Assembly (NCBI GenBank): GCA_963696625.1
Contig: CAVOKZ010000013.1
Location: forward strand, 1-64,000
Direction of reading: 5' to 3'
From: JAWVFN01 sp963696625
GTDB taxonomy: Bacteria; Actinomycetota; Thermoleophilia; Solirubrobacterales; 70-9
Length of the DNA stretch: 64,000 nucleotides
Shown: piece after piece, positions 34,732 to 43,635 of the stretch
Position numbering within the stretch: the stretch's first letter is position 1
How the letters are laid out: each line of letters opens with the position of its first letter
Program-made: the position numbers and the translations under genes
Notes under the pieces: generated by a model
The model's database searches: none
What the model saw: the letters and a program-made list of their open reading frames with translations, nothing else
Told to the model about the DNA's origin: nothing

Positions 34732-36180
34732 GTGAGCGCGCATCCGCAGATCGCGATCGTCGGCGGCGGTTTCGGCGGAGTCGGCGCCGCGGTGATGCTC
34801 AAGCGCGCGGGCTACGCCGACGTGACCGTGTTCGAGAAGGGCGAGCGGGTCGGCGGCGTCTGGAACCACAACACCTATCCGGGCGCTGCCTGCGACGTGC
34901 CCTCCCATCTGTACGAGTTCTCGTTCGAGCCCAACCCGCGCTGGTCGCGGCGCTTCGCCCCCCAGGCCGAGATCCAGGCCTACGTGGAGGACGTCGCCCG
35001 CCGCTACGGAGTGCTCGAGCGGGTACGCACCGGGACCGAGGTCAGCGGGGCTCGCTGGGACGACGAGACCCGGCGCTGGACGCTGGAGACCTCCTCCGGC
35101 CCGCACGAGGCGGACGTATTGCTCACCGCCTGCGGCCAGCTCTCGGTGCCGTCGGTGCCGCCGATCGCCGGCCTCGACAGCTACGAGGGCCCGGCGTTTC
35201 ACACCGCCGAGTGGCGCCACGATGTCGACCTTGCCGGCAAGCGGGTCGCGGTCGTCGGCACGGGCTGCAGCGCGATCCAGGTCGTGCCCGCGATCCAGCC
35301 CGAGGTCTCCCAGCTCACGGTCTACCAGCGCTCGCCGGGCTGGACGCTGCCGAAGGGCGACACCGCCTACTCGGCGCGGGCGCAGCGGCTGTTCGAGCGC
35401 TTCCCGGCGATCCAGAAGGCCGACCGCAAGCTGATCTTCAATGCCATGGACGTGCTCGCCGAGGGGATGACCAAGCGCCGCTGGATGCTCGGCCCGGCCC
35501 GGGCGGTGGCGCGGCGCAACATCAACAAGGCGATCTCCGACCCCGAGCTGCGGCGCAAGGTCACACCGACCGACGAGATCGGCTGCAAGCGGGTGATGCT
35601 GACCGACGAGTGGTACCCGACGCTGACCAAGCCCAACGTCGAGCTCGTCGCCGGCCCGGTCGAGGAGGTGACTGCGACCGGCATCCGCTCGGGCGGGGTC
35701 GAGCGCGAGGCCGACGCGATCGTCCTCGCCACCGGCTTCAAGACGCACGGCTTCGTCGCCCCGATGGAGATCGCCGGCAGCGGCGGGCGGCTGCTCTCGG
35801 AGGAGTGGGGCGAGGTGCCGCGCGCCTACTTCGGGCTCAGCGTCCCCGGCTTCCCCAACATGTTCCTCGTCTACGGGCCGAACACCAACGGCGGCACCGG
35901 CTCGGTGATCGACGTGATCGAGGGCGGCTTGAAGCACGTGATCTCGGGCCTCGATCAGATGCGCCGCGCCGGGGCCCGCACGATCGCGGTCCGCCGCCCC
36001 GCGGCCGAGCAGTTCGACCGCGAGCTGCGTGCCGCCCTCGCCAAGAGCGTCTGGCACACCGGCTGCACCAGCTGGTACCTCGACGAGCACGGCAACGACC
36101 CGAACCAGTGGCCGTGGCGCTGGGCGACCTACTTCAAGCGCACCGCCGAGATCGACCCGGCCGCCTACGAGCTGGCCTAG
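34732..36180 (+). CDS. Flavin-dependent monooxygenase, Baeyer-Villiger type
   Basis: The 482-residue FAD/NADPH monooxygenase has two Rossmann motifs: IAIVGGGFGGVGAAVML (FAD, residues 6-22) and KRVAVVGTGCSAIQVVPAI (NADPH, near 170). Between them lies the fingerprint region EGPAFHTAEWRH. The BVMO consensus ends HxxxW(P/D), so the final position is altered here. Also present are WNHNTYPGAACDVPSH and VLATGFKTHGF. Such enzymes insert oxygen into ketones or hydroxylate hydrophobic compounds. GTG 34732 is the start. The substrate is unknown. Confidence 0.9.
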   Translation: MSAHPQIAIVGGGFGGVGAAVMLKRAGYADVTVFEKGERVGGVWNHNTYPGAACDVPSHLYEFSFEPNPRWSRRFAPQAEIQAYVEDVARRYGVLERVRTGTEVSGARWDDETRRWTLETSSGPHEADVLLTACGQLSVPSVPPIAGLDSYEGPAFHTAEWRHDVDLAGKRVAVVGTGCSAIQVVPAIQPEVSQLTVYQRSPGWTLPKGDTAYSARAQRLFERFPAIQKADRKLIFNAMDVLAEGMTKRRWMLGPARAVARRNINKAISDPELRRKVTPTDEIGCKRVMLTDEWYPTLTKPNVELVAGPVEEVTATGIRSGGVEREADAIVLATGFKTHGFVAPMEIAGSGGRLLSEEWGEVPRAYFGLSVPGFPNMFLVYGPNTNGGTGSVIDVIEGGLKHVISGLDQMRRAGARTIAVRRPAAEQFDRELRAALAKSVWHTGCTSWYLDEHGNDPNQWPWRWATYFKRTAEIDPAAYELA

Positions 36181-36204
36181 CGACGTCAGCCCGTTCTATT
36201 TGCA

Positions 36205-36222
36205 GCAGCGGCTTGCCGCTGC
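36205..36222. terminator. Hairpin after the monooxygenase gene
   Basis: GCAGCGGC-TT-GCCGCTGC, an 8-bp perfect stem, lies 24 bp after the monooxygenase stop and just before the end of the convergent gene. It lacks a T-run. Confidence 0.45.
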
Positions 36223-36242
36223 GGAGTAATGATGGACGGGCG

Positions 36243-36578
36243 CTACGGAGCGACCTTGTGATCGCGCCCCCGGCTCGGGACCGGGACCCAGAAACGGACG
36301 CGCTCGGGATCGAGGCTCGAGACCAGCGGGACGTGGAGGATCCTGGCGAGCTTGTAGGCCCAGGCGTAGAAGAACGGCAGCGGCACCGCGGTCTCGATCT
36401 TGTGGCGGGTGCCGTCGGAGGCCTCGACTTCGAGCACCAGCTCGGAGACGTTGACGATCAGCCCGTGGGGCCGGCCGACGTGGAGGACGTGGATCCGCTT
36501 GGGTCCGCCGTGCTTGCGCACGATCGTCAGCTGGCGCACCGCCTCACGGATGTACTTCGGCCTCAGCAGCTTTCGCAT
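36243..36578 (-). CDS. Hypothetical protein
   Basis: The 111-residue protein starts at ATG 36578 (MRKLLRPKYIREAVRQLTIV). It has a basic N-terminal helix, then a beta-rich part (VLHVGRPHGLIVNVSELVLE) and FFYAWAYKLARILHVPL. No family is recognised. It stands alone between the convergent monooxygenase and the NlpC/P60 gene, whose stop is 29 bp upstream. Confidence 0.55.
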   Translation of the reverse strand: MRKLLRPKYIREAVRQLTIVRKHGGPKRIHVLHVGRPHGLIVNVSELVLEVEASDGTRHKIETAVPLPFFYAWAYKLARILHVPLVSSLDPERVRFWVPVPSRGRDHKVAP

Positions 36579-36607
36579 GAGGCCGGGAGCCTAGGCGGCT
36601 CAGTGCA

Positions 36608-37201
36608 CTAGAGGTTCTTGAAGTGCCGCGGCCAGTAGCCGGTCGGGGAGCGCGGCGTCGAGCGCCAGCGCGGTCCCGACCCGCTGCTCAGCGACTCGCC
36701 GACGGCCGAGGTGTCCCAGCGCAGGCCGGCGATCACCGCGTAGGCGTGGCCGCGGTTGCCGTAGACCGTGATCCAGCGGCCGACGCCGGGCGAGCCCCAG
36801 CGACGGGCAAAGGTACCGGAGGTCATCGGGAACTTGAGCATCTTCGCCTTGCGCAGCACGAAGCTGATCGCGCCCGAGCAGTCGTAGCCGGTGTCGAGCG
36901 CCGCGCGGCCGTGTCCGCCGCCCCACTTGTAGGGGGCGGTGCGAATCCGGTTCGCCGCCGCGATCGCGCGCACGACCTTGGGCGGCGCGTCGGCGGGGGG
37001 CACGGCGGAGCCGTCGGGGGCGATCGTCGCCAGGCCCGGCGTCGGCGAGACGGCGGGAGCGGGAGCAGGGGCCGTGGGGTCGGTCGGCGACACCGAACCG
37101 CCGGTCTGGGCGGCGGCCGAGGCCGTCCCGGCGCCGAGCGCGGTCAAGGCCAGCAGGCCCGCCACCAAAAGCTTGTTTCCAACACGCGTGTCCGTACGCA
37201 A
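36608..37201 (-). CDS. Secreted NlpC/P60 peptidoglycan hydrolase
   Basis: The 197-residue exported endopeptidase cuts peptidoglycan stem peptides. It has a signal peptide (LLVAGLLALTALGAGTASAA), a Pro/Ala-rich linker, then the catalytic domain: YKWGGGHGRAALDTGYDCSG with the Cys nucleophile and GNRGHAYAVIAGLRWD with the His. The start is a TTG with AAGGAGG 7 nt upstream. A c-di-AMP riboswitch lies directly before the ribosome site, as is known for actinobacterial cell-wall hydrolase genes. Confidence 0.9.
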   Translation of the reverse strand: MRTDTRVGNKLLVAGLLALTALGAGTASAAAQTGGSVSPTDPTAPAPAPAVSPTPGLATIAPDGSAVPPADAPPKVVRAIAAANRIRTAPYKWGGGHGRAALDTGYDCSGAISFVLRKAKMLKFPMTSGTFARRWGSPGVGRWITVYGNRGHAYAVIAGLRWDTSAVGESLSSGSGPRWRSTPRSPTGYWPRHFKNL

Positions 37202-37216
37202 CGAAAAGCCTCCTTC

Positions 37217-37350
37217 GTCGGCCTACGGGGTTAGCTGTCGGGCTGGCGCTAAAGGAGACTGCGCCCCCACCGGCGGTGGGTTAGCCCCAATTGATTGGGT
37301 TCCCCGCTCTCGTCCGGGTTCCTGCTTCCCAGTCGAGACTCGGCATTTCG
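37217..37350 (-). promoter_or_regulatory. c-di-AMP riboswitch (ydaO/yuaA class)
   Basis: Reading the minus strand, the conserved pieces come in the family order: GCCGAG (37345-37340), GGGGAACCCA (37305-37296), GGGGCTAACCC (37288-37278) and CCCGACAGCTAACCCCGTAG (37242-37223, approximately). These are the hallmark segments of the ydaO motif, which binds two c-di-AMP molecules and usually turns expression off. The aptamer ends only a few nucleotides before the AAGGAGG of the NlpC/P60 gene, so translational control or an overlapping terminator is likely. The family assignment is firm; the mechanism is inferred. Confidence 0.93.
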
Positions 37351-37495
37351 CGGCAAACTAGCAGTCTTGGGCGGCGGATTGCAAGCGGCCGCTATGAGCT
37401 CGCTGCCTCCGAGGAGGTCCGGGAGGCCCTGGCCAAGGACACCGGCAAGCGCGCAGAGCTCGCCGGCGTGGCCCTCGCGGCGGGCGGGCGGTAGA

Positions 37496-37522
37496 CTACA
37501 CAATATGTGCGCAGTTGTGTAG
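37496..37522. promoter_or_regulatory. Inverted repeat before a toxin-antitoxin pair (operator)
   Basis: CTACACAA (37496-37503) and TTGTGTAG (37515-37522) form a perfect 8-bp inverted repeat, centre spacing 11 bp, ending 10 bp before the antitoxin GTG. Position and symmetry suggest autoregulation. Upstream (37380-37494) is a short open frame ending REALAKDTGKRAELAGVALA, perhaps a relic; I see no complete gene there. Confidence 0.55.
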
Positions 37523-37532
37523 GCTGGGTCGT

Positions 37533-37784
37533 GTGACTAAGCGCCGCCTCAATGTCTCCCTGGATGAGCATCGCGCCGCGAAGCTCACCCGCCTCGCCGA
37601 TCGGGCCCACGTCCCGGATGGCACATTGGCGCGCTCGCTGCTCTCCGCCGCGATCGATGACGCCGATCCGGACGCGGGGTCCGTCACCGAGATCCTCGAG
37701 GGAATTCCGGGACTCGGCGAGAGGCTGGCGGAGGCCGAGGCGCAGGTGGAGGCCGGCGCGGTCACCGAGCTGCGAGATCTCTGA
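37533..37784 (+). CDS. Ribbon-helix-helix-type antitoxin
   Basis: The 83-residue protein starts at GTG 37533: VTKRRLNVSLDEHRAAKLTR, with a basic beta-strand followed by helices (LADRAHVPDGTLARSLLSAA), as in CopG/ParD-type antitoxins. An acidic tail follows, likely binding the toxin. It is six bases before the RelE-like toxin gene and just after a perfect inverted repeat. Identification rests on the fold pattern and context. Confidence 0.75.
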   Translation: MTKRRLNVSLDEHRAAKLTRLADRAHVPDGTLARSLLSAAIDDADPDAGSVTEILEGIPGLGERLAEAEAQVEAGAVTELRDL

Positions 37785-37790
37785 GCCTCG

Positions 37791-38081
37791 ATGGCGCGGG
37801 TCGTCGTCACCGACGCCGCCGCGCGTGATCTCGAGGAGCTGATCCGCAGCCGGCGGCTGCCGGAGGATACGAGCCAGCGGGTGCGCCGCTGCCTGCAGCC
37901 GCCGGCGGACTTCCCGGAGCTCGGACCCGAGCTCGGCGGCTCGTTTGCGCCTCGTCGCTTTCTGCTCGGCCCGTGGCGATGGATGATCGTCGTCTACCGC
38001 TTCTATCCCGATCGCGACCTGGTCGCGGTCCTCGCGATCGTCGACGGCCGGACCAGCACGTCGCCAACTGCCAATCGCTGA
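37791..38081 (+). CDS. RelE/ParE-type toxin
   Basis: The 96-residue protein reads VVVTDAAARDLEELIRSRRL, then FAPRRFLLGPWRWMIVVYRF and VAVLAIVDGR, the strand-helix-sheet plan of RelE/ParE toxins with the usual final His replaced. RelE members cut ribosome-bound mRNA and ParE members poison gyrase; which applies is unclear. It follows its antitoxin by 6 bp. Confidence 0.8.
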   Translation: MARVVVTDAAARDLEELIRSRRLPEDTSQRVRRCLQPPADFPELGPELGGSFAPRRFLLGPWRWMIVVYRFYPDRDLVAVLAIVDGRTSTSPTANR

Positions 38082-38139
38082 TCAGGGTGGTCGGGGAGTT
38101 CTCTTGCGATGTCGGGTGAGCGGCCCTCTGCACCGCCGC

Positions 38140-39472
38140 TCACATCGGGACGTCCTTGGCACTATCGAGCTCGTCGAGGAGCTTCATCAGGTTGCGTTTG
38201 CGCTTATGAGCGGAGCGGACCTGGTTGAGGTACGACGGGAACTCGTCCGCCGTCCCGGTACGAGCCATCAGCGCCCGCACCTTGTCGAGCAGCGCGGTCG
38301 CGTCGCGGTAGTCGGCCTTGGTCTTGCGGTTGATCGTCGGTTCAACCTGCTCGCGGTAGATCGCGAGCGCGTCGCGTGGCTGAGCCTCCTCGAGGCGCTT
38401 CGCCAGCTTCAGCCAGACATCTTCCGAGCAGCCTCCGGCGCGGGCGTCCCGCAGTGCCGCCCCCGTGTCGTTTTCCCAGAGGCGGATGCGAACGAGCTCG
38501 GTTGCATCGAGATGCCCCCAGCCATAGCCGCGTTGGCGCCGCTCCTCCTGCGCGGCCGCGGCCCGATCGCGAAGCAGGGCGATCGCGCGATCGCGCGCCT
38601 CGCTCCACTGCCCCGCTCGCTCGGCATAGGGCTTCAAGTCACGGTAGGAGGCGAGCCCGGGGTGCTCGGAGTACAGGCCCCAGATCAGCTCGAGCGCTTG
38701 CGCATGGTCGCCGCGCCGGCGATGGGCCTCCGCCACGAACGTGACCAGCCGCGAATCGGGGCGGTCGGGGAAGGCTTCGATTCCCCGCTCCGCCCACTCG
38801 AGAGCATCGTCGTCGCGACCGGCCTCCGCATAGGCCTCGGCGATGCCGAGAAAGGAGTACGGCAGCGAGAGGTCGTGTGAGAGCACGGCGACGAGCTCGT
38901 CGACGTCCCCTGTCTGCTCGGCCAGGCGCGTCATCACGTGGGTGATCTGGAAGCGGCCCTCGCGGGCCTCCTCGCGGCGATGAAGATCCTCGTTCGGGCG
39001 CAGCGCCGGGAGGCGCTCCCATGTCGACGGCATCGCCGTGGGCCGCCGCCCGCAGGCGAAGCCGATCCATCAGGCGCTCGTCCTCATGCGCCTCGGCGAT
39101 CAGCAGCTCGACCAGCTCCTCGCTCGGCAACGACGTGAGATGGTCGCGCATGTCGCCGAGCGTGATCGCGGCTCTGCGGTCGCCGTCCTCGTCGTCGCCG
39201 AGCGTTGCCAGCCCAACCGCAACACAGTGCTTGCAGAACACGCCATCCCGCCCAAGCGGGCAGGTGCAGGATGAGGCAAGCTTGCCATCGGCGACCCAGA
39301 GCTCGACCCGGTAGCTGTGAGTGCCGACCACGATCGCCTCGACGTGCTCGCCGGTGTGGTCGAGCGAGGCGACGCGCCCGGCCGCGAGGTAGTCGGCGCC
39401 GCGTTCAAACGAGCGCTCGCCGGCTAGGCGGCGCAGGTCGTCTTCGCCGAGCAGACGCGCGAGGGCTTCCAC
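38140..39472 (-). pseudogene. SWIM zinc-finger protein with internal deletion and frameshift
   Basis: The first part (GTG 39472 to about 39030) carries the SWIM finger: SCTCPLGRDGVFCKHCVAVG, preceded by GADYLAAGRV. The second part, in another frame from about 39033 to 38140, is a TPR-like helical region (FLGIAEAYAEAGRDDDALEW, AIYREQVEPTINRKTKADYR, SYLNQVRSAHKRKRNLMKLL). Complete relatives, as I recall, join these with a further 150-200 residues. The middle is missing and the frames do not meet, so the gene is probably inactive. Confidence 0.7.
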
Positions 39473-39526
39473 CGAAACGATTCTGCCTCACGTTGCGGCG
39501 CCGGATCCGCGAGACAATCACGGACG

Positions 39527-40201
39527 ATGGCCACTCAGCGCCAGAGCAAGCACACCGACCTTGTGGTCGTTTCTCCGCTCAAGGCTTGGACCTGCACGGC
39601 CTGCGGCGATAGCGGTGACTTCCTGACCATGGATGACTCCGGCCCGTTGTGCATGCGATGCGCGGACCTGGACCACCTCGTGTTCCTGCCCCGCGGAGAC
39701 GCCGCGCTCACCCGCCGCGCGAAGAAGGCCAGCGGCCTCGCCGCCGTGGTGGTGCGCTTCAGCCGCGCGCGGCGGCGCTACGAGCGGCAGGGCATCCTGG
39801 TCGAGGAGGCAGCCCTCGAACAAGCGGAGCAGGCCTGCTTGGCTGACGAGGAGTCGCGGGCGCGCCGCCGCACCCGCGAGCAGTCCCGGCGCGCGGAGCA
39901 GGATGTCGAGCTTCAGGCACAGGCGGCAGGCGAGATCCGGCGCCTGTTTCCCGGCTGCCCCGAGGAGCGGGCCGAGGCGATCGCACGTCACACCTTCCTC
40001 CGTGGAAGCGGGCGCGTCGGGCGCTCGGCGGCCGGCCGCTCGCTCGATCCCGAGGCGCTGTCGCTCGCCGTCGCCGCCGCGGTTAGGCACGCCGACACCG
40101 ACTACGACGAGTTGCTGATGTCCGATCTGGGCCGCGAGGAGGCCCGCGCCCTCGTTCGCCCCCAGGTGGAACAGATTCTGGAGAGCTGGCGTGGCGGATA
40201 G
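39527..40201 (+). CDS. DUF2293 domain protein
   Basis: The 224-residue cytoplasmic protein begins with a small zinc-binding-like region (WTCTACGDSGDFLTMDDSGP, then LCMRCADLDHLVFLP). The middle is helical and Arg/Glu-rich. The C-terminal domain FPGCPEERAEAIARHTFLRG, followed by SAAGRSLDPEALSLAVAAAV, is DUF2293. Its role is unknown. ATG 39527 is the first start. It is divergent from the broken SWIM gene by 54 bp. Confidence 0.75.
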   Translation: MATQRQSKHTDLVVVSPLKAWTCTACGDSGDFLTMDDSGPLCMRCADLDHLVFLPRGDAALTRRAKKASGLAAVVVRFSRARRRYERQGILVEEAALEQAEQACLADEESRARRRTREQSRRAEQDVELQAQAAGEIRRLFPGCPEERAEAIARHTFLRGSGRVGRSAAGRSLDPEALSLAVAAAVRHADTDYDELLMSDLGREEARALVRPQVEQILESWRGG

Positions 40202-40372
40202 CTCGCGCGGGCCGGAGCCGGATGAAGCCGTTTCCGCACTTTCCGTCTTCGTCTCCCGTCCACGGCCGGTCGCTGCGCTAGCGTCGAGAGCCTGGACGCG
40301 CCGCTGACCGACACCGAACGAGCAGCCGTCCGCGAGCTGATCGACTCCGAGACCGAGGAGCTGCTCGAGTCG

Positions 40373-42286
40373 GTGGGCCCGCTCGACGACCCGCTGGAGC
40401 TGGAGCAGCTCGCAATCACCATCTGCGGCGCACTCGGCGATCCCTCGGCCCCGCCGGGAGTGGCCGAGCTGATCGTGGAATCGCTGGAACGGCGGCGGGG
40501 CACGGTTGGGGCTGTCGTCCTCAAGGGCATTGCCAAGCTCGGCTCCGGCGCTCCGGCGGCGATGGCCGAGGCCGCGATCGGGCGCCTGCGCGAGGACGGC
40601 ATCGAGCCCGGCCTGCCCGAATCCTTCGGCGAGCGAGAGCTCGATCGGGCGGTGCTCTACTCCCTTCACGGCGCCGACCTCTACCTCTTTCGTCTCCGCC
40701 GCCCGGGAGAGGCCCGCGTCCAGGTCGGCCACATCGGCGTAGAGCGCCGCCAGACCGAAGGCGCCCTGATCGAGGGCATGTTGACCCAGAGGCTCGATGA
40801 GGCCGAAGCCGAGCGCCTCATGCACCCGGCCGATGATGCCGGTGGGACGGAGCCTCGAGGGCGGCCGGTCTCCGCCGAGCAGCTCGCCCACGCGCTCAGC
40901 GAGGCCTCGGCGCGAACTCGCGAGCTGGAGATGGCGGTGAAGCCCGAGCTGGCGACGCTCCTCGCGATCCTCGTCCCGTCCCTGGGAATCGACCCCGGCG
41001 TGGCGAGCCATCCCGTCGCACCCGAGGGCTCGCCGGCCCAGGTCGAGCCCGAGGACGAGGAACGGTTCACGGCGCTCTCGGAGCAACTGGTCGAGGACTT
41101 CCTCACCTGGGTCGAGGAGACCCACGGCGCCGAGGGGGAGCTGTGGCGCAGCGGCGCCCACGTCGCCGGCACGATGCTGCAATGGAAGTGGGGGTATGTC
41201 GACGGCGATCTGGGGCGCTGGACCGCCGCCGACGTCGAGGAGTTCCTGCTCGAGTTCGCGCCCCGGAAGCTCCCCGCCGACGACGAGCTGATCGCCGATG
41301 CGCCCGCCTGCGTCGCGGGCTTCCTCAGCTTCCTCGACGCGATCGAGCTGCTGGCAGGCGACCCGCTCGCCTCGCTCACCGCCCGCTGCGAAGAGCTGCG
41401 CGACGCGTACGCCGAGGCCGCGAGGGATCGCGACAACTGGGGACTGGCCAAGTCGATGGTCGCCCAGATGCAGTCGGAGGGGATCGACCCGTCCGACCCC
41501 GACGCGGTGCAGGCCTGGATGGAGGACTTCAACTCGCGCACATGGGAGGAGCGCGACCAAGTGGTCGGTGCCGCCGTTGAGCGGATGGCCGGAGAGACCC
41601 GGATCGAGCCGGCTGCAGACCCCGTACCCCGCGCGGCCGAGCCGCCGAGGATCGACCCGGAAGCGGCTCGCGCGGCGCTTGCGCCGACGCTTTGGCTGCT
41701 CGAGCGGGCCGGCGAGGGCATCAAGCTGACGCAGACCGGCGCCCTCAACCGTGCGCTCGTCCGCGAGGTCGCCGAGCTCTGGCCGGACTGGTGGGATGCG
41801 GACCTCTTCGGCCCGCCCCACAGGGAGACCGACGTGACTCCGCTGCTGGAGCTCCACGAGCTGCTGCGAAAGCTGCGGCTGGTGCGTAAGAGCGGGCCGC
41901 GGATCTTGACGACGAAGCGGGGGAGCGCGCTGCAGGAAGAGCCGGTGGAGCTGCTTCTGACGCTGACGCGGGGACTGATCGACGGCGACAGCTTCGAGGC
42001 CGCCTGCGGGCGGCTGGTTGCGCCGCTCGTGATCGCCGGCGGCGGGGCCGACTACTCGGATGCCCTCGCGGGGCGAATTCGCCCGGCGCTGCTGGCCGAG
42101 GGCTGGCATTCCGGCGGTGAGCCACCGGACGTTCGCGACGTGAGTTGGGGCGTCGCCGCCTTCCTGCGCCCCGCGAAGGCCATCGGGCTTTTCGATCCTC
42201 CCGAGGACGGTCGCGGCATTCCGCTATCTCAAATGGCCCTCCGGGATGTCGGCCGCGCCGCCTTGCTAAACGCGCTTCATGTCTGA
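40373..42286 (+). CDS. Large hypothetical protein
   Basis: The 637-residue acidic, helix-rich protein from GTG 40373 has no family I recognise with confidence. The C-terminal third (EGIKLTQTGALNRALVREVA; DVTPLLELHELLRKLRLVRK) resembles a winged-helix-like module seen in several actinobacterial proteins of unknown role, some related to pRiA4b ORF-3. The same frame reads plausibly for ~27 codons upstream (PLTDTERAAVRELIDSETEE), but I see no standard start there, so the N-terminus is uncertain. About 170 bp separate it from the DUF2293 gene. Confidence 0.55.
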   Translation: MGPLDDPLELEQLAITICGALGDPSAPPGVAELIVESLERRRGTVGAVVLKGIAKLGSGAPAAMAEAAIGRLREDGIEPGLPESFGERELDRAVLYSLHGADLYLFRLRRPGEARVQVGHIGVERRQTEGALIEGMLTQRLDEAEAERLMHPADDAGGTEPRGRPVSAEQLAHALSEASARTRELEMAVKPELATLLAILVPSLGIDPGVASHPVAPEGSPAQVEPEDEERFTALSEQLVEDFLTWVEETHGAEGELWRSGAHVAGTMLQWKWGYVDGDLGRWTAADVEEFLLEFAPRKLPADDELIADAPACVAGFLSFLDAIELLAGDPLASLTARCEELRDAYAEAARDRDNWGLAKSMVAQMQSEGIDPSDPDAVQAWMEDFNSRTWEERDQVVGAAVERMAGETRIEPAADPVPRAAEPPRIDPEAARAALAPTLWLLERAGEGIKLTQTGALNRALVREVAELWPDWWDADLFGPPHRETDVTPLLELHELLRKLRLVRKSGPRILTTKRGSALQEEPVELLLTLTRGLIDGDSFEAACGRLVAPLVIAGGGADYSDALAGRIRPALLAEGWHSGGEPPDVRDVSWGVAAFLRPAKAIGLFDPPEDGRGIPLSQMALRDVGRAALLNALHV

Positions 42287-42360
42287 GCGCGCTGGTGCCA
42301 CCGCCGTGAGCTTGACGATCGCAGGCATCACCTTCCACGACGCGGAGCGGCGCCGATCGG

Positions 42361-42753
42361 CTACCAGACCGCCACCGGCCTTGGATGGCGGTGGCGGCGG
42401 AGCCTCTTGTCCTTGGTGACGAGCTGCCAGCCGTGTTCGACTGCCGTCGCATAGATCAGCCGGTCAGCCGGATCGTCGGGGAAGGACGACGGGAGCGCCG
42501 CCGCGGTATCCGCTATTGCGGGCGTTATCCCCATCGTTCGGACGCCCTCCGCGAAGCCCTCGAGCCACGCGCGGGTGGGAAGCGAAGCCGTGAGCCGTTC
42601 CCTCCGGGCGAGCCAAGCAAGCTCGAACCAGGTAATTGCGGAGACCGCGAGCTGATCGGCGTCGTCGAGCGCAGCGGCCGCCCGCTTGCTCAGGCGACCG
42701 GGGTCGGTCGACCACCAGACCAGGACGTGCGTATCCAGCAGGATCGTGCTCAG
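42361..42753 (-). CDS. vapC: PIN-domain toxin (VapC-like) with probable CTG start
   Basis: The 130-residue PIN ribonuclease has ILLDTHVLVWWSTDPGRLS, an acidic residue in AITWFELAWLARR, and FPDDPADRLIYATAVEHGW with the third acidic set, ending LVTKDKRLRRH. This is the DUF/PIN subgroup paired with Phd-type antitoxins. The best-placed start is a CTG whose bases overlap the antitoxin TGA (CTGA). The nearest in-frame ATG (42798) would force a 48-bp overlap and an unnatural Arg-rich N-terminus. Confidence 0.85.
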   Translation of the reverse strand: MSTILLDTHVLVWWSTDPGRLSKRAAAALDDADQLAVSAITWFELAWLARRERLTASLPTRAWLEGFAEGVRTMGITPAIADTAAALPSSFPDDPADRLIYATAVEHGWQLVTKDKRLRRHRHPRPVAVW

Positions 42754-43010
42754 GACGGATCGCCGTCCTCGGCTTCTCCCTCCTCGATCACGTTCCATTT
42801 CGCGCCCGTGCTGAACAGCTCCTCTTCGTCAACGTTGATGGTCACAACGCCCGCGAACTTGCCCTTGAGATCCTGCGCACCGCGGGGAGGAACCAACCTG
42901 GCCACCGGCCGTCCCCGCTTGGTGATCTCGACCTCCTCGCCCTTCGCCACCTGATCGAGCAGGGAGAGGATCTTCGCCTTCGCCTCTGTTGCGGTCAGAG
43001 TTATGGACAT
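42750..43010 (-). CDS. Phd/YefM family antitoxin
   Basis: The 86-residue antitoxin reads ITLTATEAKAKILSLLDQVA, then EVEITKRGRPVARLVPPRG, with an acidic C-terminal arm (VDEEELFSTGAKWNVIEEGE) that would block the PIN active site. ATG 43010 is the start. It overlaps the toxin by four bases. The gene lies at the left edge of an accessory island. Confidence 0.9.
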   Translation of the reverse strand: MSITLTATEAKAKILSLLDQVAKGEEVEITKRGRPVARLVPPRGAQDLKGKFAGVVTINVDEEELFSTGAKWNVIEEGEAEDGDPS

Positions 43011-43088
43011 GCGGTCATTATACCGGTCATCAAACCCCGGCGACCCTGCACCTTGGGGTCCCTTTCGGCCCCCTCCCGGGCGGAACGA

Positions 43089-43183
43089 GCACGCCGGCGT
43101 CGGTGAGCTCCTGGGTGTAGTCGGCCGCGGTGTATTGGCTTCCGCGGTCGGAGTGATGGACCAGCTCGACGCCGGACGCCAGG
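43089..43183 (-). mobile_element. IS3-family transposase remnant
   Basis: About 31 codons read GVELVHHSDRGSQYTAADYT followed by QELTDAGVL, the integrase-core block around the second catalytic Asp of IS3-type OrfB. The expected continuation with the catalytic Glu is absent, and no terminal repeats are seen. It abuts the left copy of the plsC duplication. Confidence 0.8.
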
Positions 43184-43621
43184 TCTAACCCACGCGCTCG
43201 CGTTCGGCCGCCTTGGCCCGCTCGGCGCGGCGGGCGTCCTGCGCCGCGGCCTTCGCCTCGTAGATCGCCAGGGTCTTGGCCGGGTGGCGGCCGGCGACGG
43301 CCTGTGGGGCAATCACGCGGATCTCGTCCAGCAGCCGCTGCGAGAGCGCGGCCGCCTCCTCGCCGGGATCGGTCTGCCCCGACGCCGGTTCGAAGAAGCG
43401 CAGCTTGACCTTCGGCCGCTTCGGGAAACGCGCGAAGTCGGGCGTGCCCGTGTGCGCGACGCAGACGATCTTTGCCTCCGGAACCTCGAGGGCGAGACGG
43501 CCGATGCCGCTGCGCGCCCGCAGCTTGCGCCCGGCCGAGATCGTGCCCTCGGGGAAGACGCCGATGCAGCGGCCCTCGCGCAGGGCGGCGATCGCGTTGC
43601 CCAGAGCATTTGCGTCGCCCG
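43170..43621 (-). repeat. 452-bp direct repeat, left copy: 3' part of plsC
   Basis: The segment appears identical to 46135-46586 (checked by eye, offset 2965). It contains the last ~145 codons of the acyltransferase gene (from about GDANALGNAIAAL to the stop) without start or catalytic HX4D motif, so it is a non-functional partial copy. It ends exactly where a copy of the tRNA-Arg anticodon arm begins. Confidence 0.9.
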
Positions 43622-43635
43622 GTTTCGTAGACCGG
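43619..43635. repeat. 17-bp copy of the tRNA-Arg anticodon arm
   Basis: CCGGTTTCGTAGACCGG here is identical to 46918-46934 inside the tRNA-Arg gene, and flanking bases differ. Anticodon arms are known integrase core sites, so this may be an attachment-site relic bounding the 43.6-46.9 kb island. A deletion junction within a duplicated plsC-tRNA segment would also explain it. Confidence 0.65.

Noticed and set aside
37291..37494. Short frame ending in REALAKDTGKRAELAGVALA
   Set aside because: It begins inside the riboswitch on the opposite strand and has no start signal; at most a relic.
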